Of a stretch of 12,246 bases of DNA, positions 1-7,001 are shown piece by piece. The stretch is from SIG565 sp045650565. Lineage in GTDB: Bacteria > Bacillota > Clostridia > Oscillospirales > Acutalibacteraceae. The position numbers and the translations under genes are program-made. The notes beneath the pieces are model-generated. The model ran no database searches and was not told where the DNA came from. It saw only the letters and a list, made by a program, of their open reading frames with translations. The stretch spans positions 1 to 12,246 of the forward strand of contig JAZRRG010000060.1 in assembly GCA_045650565.1 (NCBI GenBank). The letters are read 5' to 3'. Position 1 is the first letter of the stretch, and each line of letters starts with the position of its first letter.

Positions 1-2
1 AG

Positions 3-506
3 AAAATTATTTTCCCGATTGCAGTTACCATTTTTGTCGCACTCTTAGTGCCTTCGGCTACACCGCTTGTAGGTTGCTTAATGCTTGGTAACCTTTGGAA
101 AGAATCGGGTGTTGCTGAGCGTCTTTGCAAGACCGCACAAAACGAGCTTATGAATATTGTTACAATATTCCTTGGCATCTCGGTTGGTGCTACCGCAACA
201 GCATCTAATTTCTTGAATTTGCAAACACTTAAGATTCTTGCTATGGGTATTATTGCATTTGGTATCGGAACAGCGGGTGGTGTATTACTTGCAAAGCTTA
301 TGAATCTCTTTACAAAAGATAAAATCAATCCGCTTATTGGTTCTGCAGGTATATCGGCTGTTCCTATGGCAGCACGTGTATCTCAGGCAGAGGGACAAAA
401 AGCTAATCCTTCAAACTTCTTACTTATGCACGCTATGGGACCAAACGTTGCAGGCGTTATTGGTTCGGCGATTGCCGCTGGTGTACTTATCGCTTTGTTC
501 GGTTAA
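3..506 (+). CDS. oadB: Sodium-pumping decarboxylase beta subunit, 3' part (5' end outside window)
   Basis: Membrane subunit of a biotin-dependent, Na+-translocating decarboxylase (oxaloacetate, methylmalonyl-CoA or glutaconyl-CoA type). In this family it decarboxylates carboxybiotin and couples this to Na+ export. The reading frame is open from nt 3, giving 167 residues; the start lies before the window, so this is the C-terminal part of a protein usually near 370-430 residues. Family-typical segments are visible: VPSATPLVGCLMLGNL, KTAQNELMNIVTIFLG, a glycine-rich GIGTAGGVLLAKLMN helix, NPLIGSAGISAVPMAARVSQ, and the terminal LLMHAMGPNVAGVIGSA. At least four hydrophobic helices remain. The alpha subunit follows 14 bp downstream, so the two are co-transcribed. 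The family is certain, but which acyl substrate is used cannot be told from this subunit, so the symbol is generic. Confidence 0.93.
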   Translation, partial: KIIFPIAVTIFVALLVPSATPLVGCLMLGNLWKESGVAERLCKTAQNELMNIVTIFLGISVGATATASNFLNLQTLKILAMGIIAFGIGTAGGVLLAKLMNLFTKDKINPLIGSAGISAVPMAARVSQAEGQKANPSNFLLMHAMGPNVAGVIGSAIAAGVLIALFG

Positions 507-508
507 TT

Positions 509-513
509 GGAGG
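509..513 (+). promoter_or_regulatory. Ribosome binding site of the decarboxylase alpha subunit
   Basis: GGAGG lies 7 nt before the ATG at 521, just after the beta-subunit stop codon (504-506). It supports translation from ATG 521 as a separate cistron of the same operon. Confidence 0.8.
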
Positions 514-520
514 TATTTAA

Positions 521-1918
521 ATGAAAAACAAAAAGCTTTATATTACGGATACCATCCTTCGTGATGCTCATCAGTCGCAGGCGGCTACTCGTATGCGCAT
601 CGAGGATATGATACCGGCACTCGAAAAACTCGATAAAATGGGTTATTGGTCACTTGAGTGTTGGGGAGGCGCTACCTTTGATGCTTGTATGCGTTTCTTA
701 AACGAGGACCCGTGGGAGAGACTCCGCACCCTAAAAAAGCATATGCCCAATACTAAACTTCAAATGCTTCTTCGTGGACAAAACCTTTTAGGTTATAAGC
801 ACTATGCCGATGATGTAGTTGATGCATTTGTTAAAAAATCAATTGAAAACGGCATTGATGTTATCCGTATTTTTGATGCACTTAACGATACAAGAAATAT
901 GGAACAAGCAATGAAATCATGTAAAAAATATGGCGGTATTTGCGAGGCAGCCATCAGCTATACCGTAAGCCCCGTTCATAATGAAGAATACTTTGTAGAA
1001 CTCGCTATGAAGCTTGAAAAAATGGGTGCCGACGTTATTTGTATTAAGGATATGGCTAACCTTTTACTGCCTTATGCGGCATATTCTTTGGTTAAAAAGC
1101 TTAAAGAGAATGTTAAGGTGCCGATTCACCTTCATACACACAACACAACTGGTACGGGTGACATGACCTACCTTATGGCCGTTCAAGCAGGTGTTGATAT
1201 TGTTGATACTGCGCTTTCTCCCTTTGCTAACGGTACTGCACAGCCCTCAACCGAGGCGCTCGTTGCAACACTTGAGGGTACCGAGCGTGATACAGGTCTC
1301 GACCTTAATAAGCTAAGTGAGGTTGCTGCGCATTTCCGTGATGTTGCAAATAAAATGAAATCGGATGGCACACTTGACCCGAAGGTGCTCAATGTTGATA
1401 CCAAGACACTTATTTATCAAGTGCCTGGCGGTATGCTTTCAAACTTGATTTCTCAGCTTAAACAAGCAAATGCCGAGGATAAATACTATGATGTATTGGC
1501 AGAGATTCCCAATGTTCGTAAGGACTTTGGTTATCCTCCGCTTGTAACCCCCACAAGCCAAATTGTTGGTACTCAGGCAGTATTTAATATTCTTGCGGGT
1601 GAGCGGTATAAGATGATTACAAAGGAATCAAAGGGTGTGCTCCGTGGCGAGTACGGTCAGGTTCCAGGAAAGGTTAATGAGGAGGTTCGCAAGAAGGCAA
1701 TCGGTGACGACAAGGTTATTACCTGCCGTCCTGCCGACCTTTTAGAGCCCGAGCTTGAAAAATACAAGGCAGAAGCAGGGGATTTAGCAAAATGTGAAGA
1801 AGATGTATTAAGCTATGCACTATTCCCGCAGGTTGCCGCCAAATTTTTAGCAGAGCGTAACGCTCCTAAAACTGATGATACAGTTCGTACACTTATTGTC
1901 GAAGATTTATCTAAATAA
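521..1918 (+). CDS. oadA: Oxaloacetate decarboxylase alpha / pyruvate carboxylase subunit B-type carboxyltransferase, no biotin domain
   Basis: Cytoplasmic carboxyltransferase (465 aa) that moves the carboxyl group of an alpha-keto acid such as oxaloacetate to biotin. The N-terminal DRE-TIM (HMGL-like) barrel, residues ~5-275, shows TDTILRDAHQS with metal ligand D15, ICIKDMA with K176 (the lysine carbamylated in this family), and HLHTHNT with metal ligands H205 and H207. Residues ~295-440 form the conserved PYC_OADA domain (TLIYQVPGGMLSNL, VTPTSQIVGTQAVFN, LRGEYGQVPG). The protein stops before any biotinyl domain: there is no C-terminal AMKM motif, unlike the ~590-residue fused OadA. The biotin carrier must therefore be another polypeptide, probably encoded upstream of the window. 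The neighbouring beta subunit argues for a membrane Na+ pump rather than a soluble pyruvate carboxylase. A terminator follows immediately, so it is the last gene of the operon. Confidence 0.92.
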   Translation: MKNKKLYITDTILRDAHQSQAATRMRIEDMIPALEKLDKMGYWSLECWGGATFDACMRFLNEDPWERLRTLKKHMPNTKLQMLLRGQNLLGYKHYADDVVDAFVKKSIENGIDVIRIFDALNDTRNMEQAMKSCKKYGGICEAAISYTVSPVHNEEYFVELAMKLEKMGADVICIKDMANLLLPYAAYSLVKKLKENVKVPIHLHTHNTTGTGDMTYLMAVQAGVDIVDTALSPFANGTAQPSTEALVATLEGTERDTGLDLNKLSEVAAHFRDVANKMKSDGTLDPKVLNVDTKTLIYQVPGGMLSNLISQLKQANAEDKYYDVLAEIPNVRKDFGYPPLVTPTSQIVGTQAVFNILAGERYKMITKESKGVLRGEYGQVPGKVNEEVRKKAIGDDKVITCRPADLLEPELEKYKAEAGDLAKCEEDVLSYALFPQVAAKFLAERNAPKTDDTVRTLIVEDLSK

Positions 1919-1923
1919 AAAAT

Positions 1924-1952
1924 GAGCCCGTCGCTTGACGGGTTCTTTTTTT
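1924..1952 (+). terminator. Rho-independent terminator of the decarboxylase operon
   Basis: GAGCCCGTC pairs with GACGGGTTC (9 bp, one G-T) around a GCTT loop and is followed by seven T. It starts 5 nt after the oadA stop codon. Confidence 0.93.
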
Positions 1953-1986
1953 GTGAAAAATGCTTTTAAAATTTTAATAATTACAG

Positions 1987-1992
1987 TATAAT
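1987..1992 (+). promoter_or_regulatory. Possible -10 box for the serine hydrolase gene
   Basis: A perfect TATAAT lies 30 nt before the ATG at 2023 and after the preceding terminator, so the hydrolase is probably its own transcription unit. The -35 candidate 17 nt upstream (TTTTAA, 1964-1969) is poor, so strength and exact start are uncertain. Confidence 0.5.
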
Positions 1993-2022
1993 AAACTTGT
2001 AAAACAATGCGGAGGAATTTTT

Positions 2023-3777
2023 ATGGGAGTTATATCATTAAATAAGTCGTTTAATTTCTTTAAGTCGCTTTTAAATCATAATACGGCTACAGTCCCTGCA
2101 ATTACCTTGGCTGACGCAAAGCCAGAGTTTATAAAAAAGCAAATAGATGCTCCTTTTAATAGAGTAACGCCAGAATCTCAAGGGGTTGCTTCTAAACTAA
2201 TTTATGATTTTTTAAGTGAAATTAGTAACGATAAAACCCTTAATATGCATAATATAATTATACTCAAAAACGGTAAAGTTATTGCCCAAACCGAGTTCGG
2301 TAATAGCGATTTATCGGTTTGGAAAATGACCTTTTCGGCGTGTAAAAGTATAGTTTCTCTCGCAATAGGGATGCTGGTTGATGATGAAAAGCTTGATATT
2401 AACACCCCAATTTCCGAGTTCTTTCCCGAATATGTTGGTGCTGTAGCAAAAATTAAGTTGCGTGATATAACGGTTGAGACATTGCTTAATATGAGCACGG
2501 GTAGTTCCTTTAACGAATTTTTATGCATGACCTCTCAAAATTGGGAGCAGTCCTTCATAAAAAGCACATTTTCTCAAAAAGCGGGACAAGACTTTAATTA
2601 TAACAGTCTTAATACCTATATGCTTTCCGCCATAGTTAAAAGGGTAAGCGGTGAATGTTTGACCGACTTTTTGAAAAAGCGCCTATTCACACCATTAGGT
2701 ATTAGTAATTATTATTTTGAAAAATGTCCTACAGGTATCGAAAAAGGCGGGTGGGGATTTTATATAATGCCTGAAGATTTTGCCAAAATCGGTCAGCTCG
2801 TCTTAAACAAAGGAATTTGGCAAGGCAAAAGAATTATTAGTGAGAACTGGATAAACACCGCAACCTCAAAGCACATTTCCACACCCGAAGCATTTGGAGC
2901 TTTTGATTATGGCTATCAGTTTTGGGTAGGAAGAGAAACCAACATCTTTTTGTTCAACGGAATGTTTGGACAAAATATTTTGGGCTTTAGAAATTCTGAA
3001 ATTTTGATTGTTTCTAATGCGGGTAACGGTGAGCTTTTCCAACAAAGCAATTACTTTAAGATAGCTTTAAAGTATTTTTCTAACGACCCACAAACAGTTC
3101 TTCCCGAAAACCGCAAAGAATTTAAAAAATTACAAAAATACAGTGCTTCGCTCTCATTTTACCGCAAAAAAAACAGCTTATTCGATGTGATTTTTCCAAA
3201 CCGTAATTTAAAAGTTTTTTTAAATAAAAATCCCGAAATATTGGATAAGGAGTTTTTAGCCGCCTCGGATAGTGCGGCTTCGGTTGGAATTTTGCCGCAG
3301 TTTTTACAAATTACTCAAAACAACTATTCATCGGGTTTAAAATCGGTAAAATTTCAATTTATCGATAATAACTTGTATTTAGTTTATACCGAAAATTGTT
3401 CCGATTACCGCATCCCGCTTGGTGTTGGAAAATATCAACGTTCACAAATTGATATCAATCGAGAGAAGTATTTAATTAGCGCTGCTATAAATGTGTCAAA
3501 CGATGAGGATTTTGATAAGGTTATTACCATAAATATTGATTTTATTGAAACGTTTTCAAAAAGGACCATAAAAATATACTTTAAGAATGGAAAAATTATC
3601 TTAAAACAAAGCGAAACGCCGGGTATGAATTTTTTAAGAGAGTGCATCCCGCTATTTAAAAATTCTATTTCCAAAAGCAGAGTGCTTGGAACGGTAATAA
3701 GCAAAACGGATGATGATTTTTTATTTTATAAATTGGAGCGTATTTTCGAGCCGAGCACCGAGCTATCCGTAGGTTAG
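2023..3777 (+). CDS. Beta-lactamase-family (class C fold) serine hydrolase with C-terminal extension
   Basis: Serine hydrolase of the class C beta-lactamase / penicillin-binding-protein fold (PF00144 type), 584 aa. The catalytic signature is visible: SACK places nucleophile S105 and general base K108 (SxxK). FNYNS places Y193 (YxN/S motif). NGMFGQ at 312-317 sits where the third motif lies. The stretch GWGFYIMPEDFAKIGQLVLNKG resembles the NylB-like/esterase branch of the family. Residues ~1-345 form the hydrolase. About 240 further residues, beta-rich in appearance and containing SETPGMNF, make a C-terminal domain I cannot name. There is no signal peptide or membrane helix, so it is probably cytoplasmic; this is unlike true beta-lactamases and argues against antibiotic resistance as its role. 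GGAGG at 2011-2015 supports the ATG. The substrate is unknown. No clear terminator follows. Confidence 0.87.
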   Translation: MGVISLNKSFNFFKSLLNHNTATVPAITLADAKPEFIKKQIDAPFNRVTPESQGVASKLIYDFLSEISNDKTLNMHNIIILKNGKVIAQTEFGNSDLSVWKMTFSACKSIVSLAIGMLVDDEKLDINTPISEFFPEYVGAVAKIKLRDITVETLLNMSTGSSFNEFLCMTSQNWEQSFIKSTFSQKAGQDFNYNSLNTYMLSAIVKRVSGECLTDFLKKRLFTPLGISNYYFEKCPTGIEKGGWGFYIMPEDFAKIGQLVLNKGIWQGKRIISENWINTATSKHISTPEAFGAFDYGYQFWVGRETNIFLFNGMFGQNILGFRNSEILIVSNAGNGELFQQSNYFKIALKYFSNDPQTVLPENRKEFKKLQKYSASLSFYRKKNSLFDVIFPNRNLKVFLNKNPEILDKEFLAASDSAASVGILPQFLQITQNNYSSGLKSVKFQFIDNNLYLVYTENCSDYRIPLGVGKYQRSQIDINREKYLISAAINVSNDEDFDKVITINIDFIETFSKRTIKIYFKNGKIILKQSETPGMNFLRECIPLFKNSISKSRVLGTVISKTDDDFLFYKLERIFEPSTELSVG

Positions 3778-3807
3778 AGTATAAATGCATTGATTTTTAG
3801 TTTTTTC

Positions 3808-3836
3808 TTGATTTATCAGTATATATATTTTATAAT
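3808..3836 (+). promoter_or_regulatory. Promoter of glnN (sigma-A type)
   Basis: TTGATT (3808-3813), a 17-nt spacer, then a perfect TATAAT (3831-3836), 30 nt before the glnN ATG. A second perfect TATAAT at 3840-3845 follows 3 nt later and could serve as an alternative -10. No obvious palindromic operator or riboswitch is visible in the 89-bp gap. Confidence 0.7.
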
Positions 3837-3866
3837 CATTATAATATTATTAAAAGGGGAGAGGTT

Positions 3867-5963
3867 ATGAAACCGTTAACCGAATATTTTGGCTGCCTTG
3901 TGTTTGATGATAGAGAAATGAAGGCACGTCTTTCTCCGGAAATTTATAACTCATTAAAAAAGACCATGGACGAGGATGCACGGCTTGATTTATCGGTTGC
4001 TAACGCCGTTGCTAATGCAATGAAGGACTGGGCTGTCGAAAAGGGCGCTACTCACTATACCCACTGGTTCCAACCGATGACGGGTATCACCGCCGAAAAA
4101 AACGATAGCTTTATTACACCCATCGCTAACGGTAGGGTAATTATGGAGTTTTCGGGTAAGGAGCTAATTAAGGGTGAACCCGATGCTTCCTCATTTCCGT
4201 CGGGCGGCTTAAGAGCTACCTTTGAGGCACGTGGATATACCGCTTGGGACCCGACCTCTTATGCGTTTATTAAGGGTAAATCACTATGTATTCCTACGGC
4301 GTTTTGTTCGTTTACGGGTGATGCGCTTGATAAGAAAACTCCTCTTTTGCGCTCTATGCAGGCAATAAATAAACAGGCGCTTCGTGTTTTAAGACTTTTT
4401 GGTAACGATAAAGTTAAGTGTGTTAAAACATCGGTTGGTGCAGAGCAGGAATATTTTCTTATAACCAAGGAAGCATATAACAAGCGTAAGGACTTAATGT
4501 TTACTGGCCGCACACTTTTTGGCGCTCAGCCGCCCAAAGCACAGGAGATGGATGACCATTACTTTGGCACTATTAAGCCCAAGGTTGCCGAGTTTATGAG
4601 CGACCTTAACGAAGAGTTATGGAAGCTTGGCATTCTTGCAAAAACCGAGCATAACGAGGCGGCTCCCGCACAGCATGAGTTAGCTCCCGTTTACACAACA
4701 ACAAATATTGCTACCGACCACAATCAGTTAACTATGGAGATAATGCAAAAGGTTGCCGCAAAGCACGGTTTGGTTTGTCTTTTACACGAAAAGCCATTTG
4801 CCGGTGTTAATGGTAGCGGTAAGCATAATAACTGGTCACTCACAACCGATACGGGAGTTAACCTTTTAAAACCGGGTGCTACACCTCACGAAAATGCACA
4901 GTTTTTGTTGTTTTTATGTGCGGTTATTCAGGCGGTGGACAAGTATCAGGATTTGCTTAGGATTTCGGTTGCTACTGCGGGTAATGACCATAGATTAGGT
5001 GTTTTAGAAGCACCACCTGCCGTTATTTCCATATTCTTGGGCGATGAGCTGACAGCGGTGCTTGAAGCAATAGAGAATGATACTCCCTACAGTGCTGCTG
5101 AAAAAACACAAATGAAATTAGGCGCTCATGTATTACCTAAGATTACAAGGGATAATACCGACCGTAACCGTACCTCGCCGTTTGCATTTACGGGTAACAA
5201 GTTTGAGTTTAGAATGTTGGGCTCTGCAAATAGTATTGCTTGTGCTAACATTATGCTCAACTCTGCGGTTGCTGATTCGCTGAGAGAATATGCCGATATA
5301 TTGGAGAAATCAAACGATTTTGATGCTGAGTTACATACTCTGCTTAAAAATGTGATTAAAAACCATAAGCGTATTATTTTCAATGGTAACGGCTATGATG
5401 AAACATGGGTTAAGGAGGCAACAGAGGTTAGGGGATTGCTTAATTATAAAACAACCCCTGACTGCTTACCACATTTAATTGACAAGAAAAATGTGGATAT
5501 GCTAACAGCCCTCAAGGTGTTCTCCGAGCAGGAGCTTAAATCTCGATGTGAAATTTTAACCGAAAACTATAATAAAACCGTTTTAATTGAGGCGGCTACA
5601 ATGTCATATATGACGTGTAAGCAAATTTTACCTGCAATTGAAGCGTTTATTGGTGAAATCGCAAAAAATCTGGCTTCTAAAAAATCACTGTGTATGGATA
5701 TAAGCGATGCCTATGAAGCCGAAACACTAAAAACCTTGTCCTCGTTAACAGAGAGAATTCTTAAGGCGGTTAAGGCACTTAATGCTGATACGAGCAAGAT
5801 TAAGGCGATTTCCGATGTAACAAAACAGTCGATGTCAATTAGAGATATTTTGCTTGAAGATATGAGCTGCTTACGCTCGTTATGTGATGAGGCGGAGCTA
5901 ATCACAGCTGATAAATATTGGCCGTTCCCGACATATAGTGACCTTCTTTTTAGTGTTAGATAA
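3867..5963 (+). CDS. glnN: Glutamine synthetase type III
   Basis: Makes glutamine from glutamate, ammonia and ATP in the cytoplasm, the entry point of ammonium assimilation. At 698 aa it has the length of the dodecameric GSIII class (about 700-730 aa), well above GSI. Class-typical sequence runs through the whole protein: SGGLRATFEARGYTAWDPTS near residues 110-130, GAEQEYFL with metal-ligand candidates E193 and E195, EHNEAAPAQHE at 261-271, NGSGKHNNWS at 315-324 with ammonia/glutamate-pocket H320, and NRTSPFAFTGNKFEFR at 434-449. The C-terminal ~200 helical residues are also typical of the class. AGGGGAGAGG-like purines at 3855-3864 lie directly before the ATG. It is monocistronic: its own promoter upstream and a strong terminator downstream. 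No amt, glnB or gltB neighbour is in the window. The reading frame is intact. Confidence 0.97.
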   Translation: MKPLTEYFGCLVFDDREMKARLSPEIYNSLKKTMDEDARLDLSVANAVANAMKDWAVEKGATHYTHWFQPMTGITAEKNDSFITPIANGRVIMEFSGKELIKGEPDASSFPSGGLRATFEARGYTAWDPTSYAFIKGKSLCIPTAFCSFTGDALDKKTPLLRSMQAINKQALRVLRLFGNDKVKCVKTSVGAEQEYFLITKEAYNKRKDLMFTGRTLFGAQPPKAQEMDDHYFGTIKPKVAEFMSDLNEELWKLGILAKTEHNEAAPAQHELAPVYTTTNIATDHNQLTMEIMQKVAAKHGLVCLLHEKPFAGVNGSGKHNNWSLTTDTGVNLLKPGATPHENAQFLLFLCAVIQAVDKYQDLLRISVATAGNDHRLGVLEAPPAVISIFLGDELTAVLEAIENDTPYSAAEKTQMKLGAHVLPKITRDNTDRNRTSPFAFTGNKFEFRMLGSANSIACANIMLNSAVADSLREYADILEKSNDFDAELHTLLKNVIKNHKRIIFNGNGYDETWVKEATEVRGLLNYKTTPDCLPHLIDKKNVDMLTALKVFSEQELKSRCEILTENYNKTVLIEAATMSYMTCKQILPAIEAFIGEIAKNLASKKSLCMDISDAYEAETLKTLSSLTERILKAVKALNADTSKIKAISDVTKQSMSIRDILLEDMSCLRSLCDEAELITADKYWPFPTYSDLLFSVR

Positions 5964-5972
5964 TTTCACAAT

Positions 5973-6004
5973 AACAACCTCCCGAATTTTCGGGAGGTTG
6001 TTTT
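5973..6004 (+). terminator. Rho-independent terminator of glnN
   Basis: AACAACCTCCCG pairs perfectly with CGGGAGGTTGTT (12 bp) around a 6-nt AATTTT loop and is followed by a short T run and A/T-rich DNA. It lies 9 nt after the glnN stop. Confidence 0.95.
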
Positions 6005-6046
6005 AATTTTGTCATTATCTGGAAAAAAACTTTAAAAATTTAGTGC

Positions 6047-6076
6047 AATTCCAACAAATTCCAATAAATTCCAAAA
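6047..6076 (+). repeat. Three 10-bp-phased AATTCCAA direct repeats upstream of spo0A
   Basis: AATTCCAACA, AATTCCAATA and AATTCCAAAA stand directly head-to-tail at 6047, 6057 and 6067, exactly one helical turn apart. They end 16 nt before the spo0A -35 box. A nearly inverted copy (GTTGGAAATT, 6101-6110) lies inside the promoter spacer. The position fits a regulator binding array or UP-like activating DNA; no known regulator site was recognised. Confidence 0.6.
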
Positions 6077-6092
6077 AAGTTAGCAAAAACTA

Positions 6093-6121
6093 TTGCAATT
6101 GTTGGAAATTTGTGGTAAAAT
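6093..6121 (+). promoter_or_regulatory. Promoter of spo0A (sigma-A type)
   Basis: TTGCAA (6093-6098), a 17-nt spacer, then TAAAAT (6116-6121), predicting a start near 6128 and a ~26-nt leader to the TTG codon. No convincing sigma-H box or Spo0A box (TGTCGAA) was found around it, unlike the two-promoter arrangement in Bacillus. Confidence 0.65.
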
Positions 6122-6138
6122 GTGCCCATAACAAACAG

Positions 6139-6143
6139 AGAGG
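6139..6143 (+). promoter_or_regulatory. Ribosome binding site deciding the spo0A TTG start
   Basis: AGAGG lies 10 nt before TTG 6154, which is the only position giving a Spo0A of normal length and N-terminal sequence. The frame is open further upstream (to a GTG at 6043), but that would translate the promoter itself. Confidence 0.7.
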
Positions 6144-6153
6144 AAGAATTAGA

Positions 6154-6927
6154 TTGGAAAAGAAATTAAAAGTATTGATTGCCGATAATACCACCGAGCT
6201 TGGAAACACTTGTAGAAAAATACTTAACGAGTACGGTATGGAAACCAGCTTATGTGAGAAGGATGGACTAAAATTGTTAGATAGCGTTAAACGGTTAAAA
6301 CCCGATGTTGTTATAGCGGATGTGTTCATGCCTAATTTGGATATTTTAGGTGTGCTTGATAATCTAAAAAATTCTCAAATGAAGGAAAAACCGCTTGTTA
6401 TGGCAATGTCAAGCTATGATAATCAACGGCTCGAAAAGGAAACGCTCTCAGCAGGTGCCAGTTATTATTTTATAAAGCCGTTTGATATTAAAAATATGGC
6501 CGAAAGGATTCATATACTTACAAAGCACATAAGCGACAATACAATTCAAAGAAATGAAAATACGAACGATGAAGGCGATTTAGAATTGATGATAACTGAA
6601 ATTATTCATCAAATAGGAGTTCCCGCTCACATAAAAGGTTATCATTATTTAAGAGAATCAATAATAATGTCGGTAAAGAATAATGAAGTTATAAATTCGG
6701 TAACAAAAATTCTTTATCCTACTGTAGCAAAAAAGTACAATACAACTTCATCAAGGGTAGAACGAGCAATTAGACACGCAATCGAGGTAGCATGGGATAG
6801 AGGAGATGTGGATGTACTCAATTCTTATTTTGGGTACACAATTCAAAACGAAAGAGGCAAGCCGACAAATAGTGAATTCATAGCAATGATAGCTGTCAAA
6901 TTAAGATTGAGATTAAAGCTAAATTAA
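6154..6927 (+). CDS. spo0A: Stage 0 sporulation response regulator Spo0A
   Basis: Master transcription regulator of sporulation: a phosphorylatable receiver domain (residues ~5-125) joined to the Spo0A DNA-binding domain (~145-257). From the TTG start it is 257 aa, normal for the family, beginning MEKKLKVLIADN like Bacillus Spo0A. Phospho-acceptor D56 (IADVFMP), switch residue S86 and K108 (FIKPFD) are present. The DNA-binding half is near-canonical: IIHQIGVPAHIKGYHYLRE, SSRVERAIRHAIEVAW (recognition helix) and KPTNSEFIAMIA. The acidic pair that binds Mg2+ reads D11-N12, where Bacillus has Asp-Asp, so one ligand is changed. It has its own promoter and terminator and lies directly upstream of a ger operon. 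Phosphorylation source is not encoded here. Identity is certain; the start choice is strong. Confidence 0.97.
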   Translation: MEKKLKVLIADNTTELGNTCRKILNEYGMETSLCEKDGLKLLDSVKRLKPDVVIADVFMPNLDILGVLDNLKNSQMKEKPLVMAMSSYDNQRLEKETLSAGASYYFIKPFDIKNMAERIHILTKHISDNTIQRNENTNDEGDLELMITEIIHQIGVPAHIKGYHYLRESIIMSVKNNEVINSVTKILYPTVAKKYNTTSSRVERAIRHAIEVAWDRGDVDVLNSYFGYTIQNERGKPTNSEFIAMIAVKLRLRLKLN

Positions 6928-6951
6928 GCCGGAGATTACTCCGGCTTTTTT
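6926..6951 (+). terminator. Rho-independent terminator of spo0A
   Basis: AAGCCGGAG pairs with CTCCGGCTT (9 bp, ATTA loop), followed by six T. The left arm includes the last two bases of the spo0A stop codon. Confidence 0.95.
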
Positions 6952-6980
6952 GTATATTTTTTTTAGTGGGAAAAATAATA
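6952..6980 (+). promoter_or_regulatory. Possible forespore (sigma-G-like) promoter of the ger operon
   Basis: GTATA (6952-6956) fits the sigma-G/F -35 pattern, and AATAATA (6974-6980) fits the sigma-G -10 pattern CATnnTA except the first base, 17 nt apart and 21 nt before the gerA ATG. Forespore expression is known for ger operons in Bacillus. The DNA is very A/T-rich, so a chance match is possible. Confidence 0.4.
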
Positions 6981-7001
6981 TATAAAAAGCAGGGAGAAAT
7001 T

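Noticed and set aside
48..506. Start of the beta subunit at GTG 48
   Set aside because: The frame is open to the window edge and upstream residues continue the family helix, so this GTG is an internal codon of a truncated gene.
1183..1404. Minus-strand reading frame opposite the decarboxylase gene
   Set aside because: It lies wholly inside a strongly conserved gene and its product looks like antisense translation (Ser-rich); no ribosome binding site. Similar antisense frames inside the serine hydrolase, glnN, spo0A and ger genes were dropped for the same reason.
2023..3777. Antibiotic-resistance beta-lactamase
   Set aside because: The fold matches, but there is no signal peptide, the YxN and third motifs are of the esterase/NylB-like type, and the length is far beyond AmpC enzymes.
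6009..6037. A second spo0A promoter with -35 TTGTCA
   Set aside because: The -35 matches 5 of 6, but the -10 candidates (TTAAAA, TTTAAA) are weak; not enough in such A/T-rich DNA.
6047..6076. CRISPR-like array
   Set aside because: The units are 10 bp with no spacers, so this is a regulatory-type tandem repeat; no CRISPR array is present anywhere in the window.
6043..6153. N-terminal extension of Spo0A from GTG 6043
   Set aside because: It would translate the phased repeats and the promoter, and its residues do not resemble Spo0A; TTG 6154 gives the family N-terminus and length.
6966..7001. Extension of the ger A subunit from GTG 6966
   Set aside because: The 12 extra residues have no ribosome binding site, while ATG 7002 has AGGGAG at good spacing.
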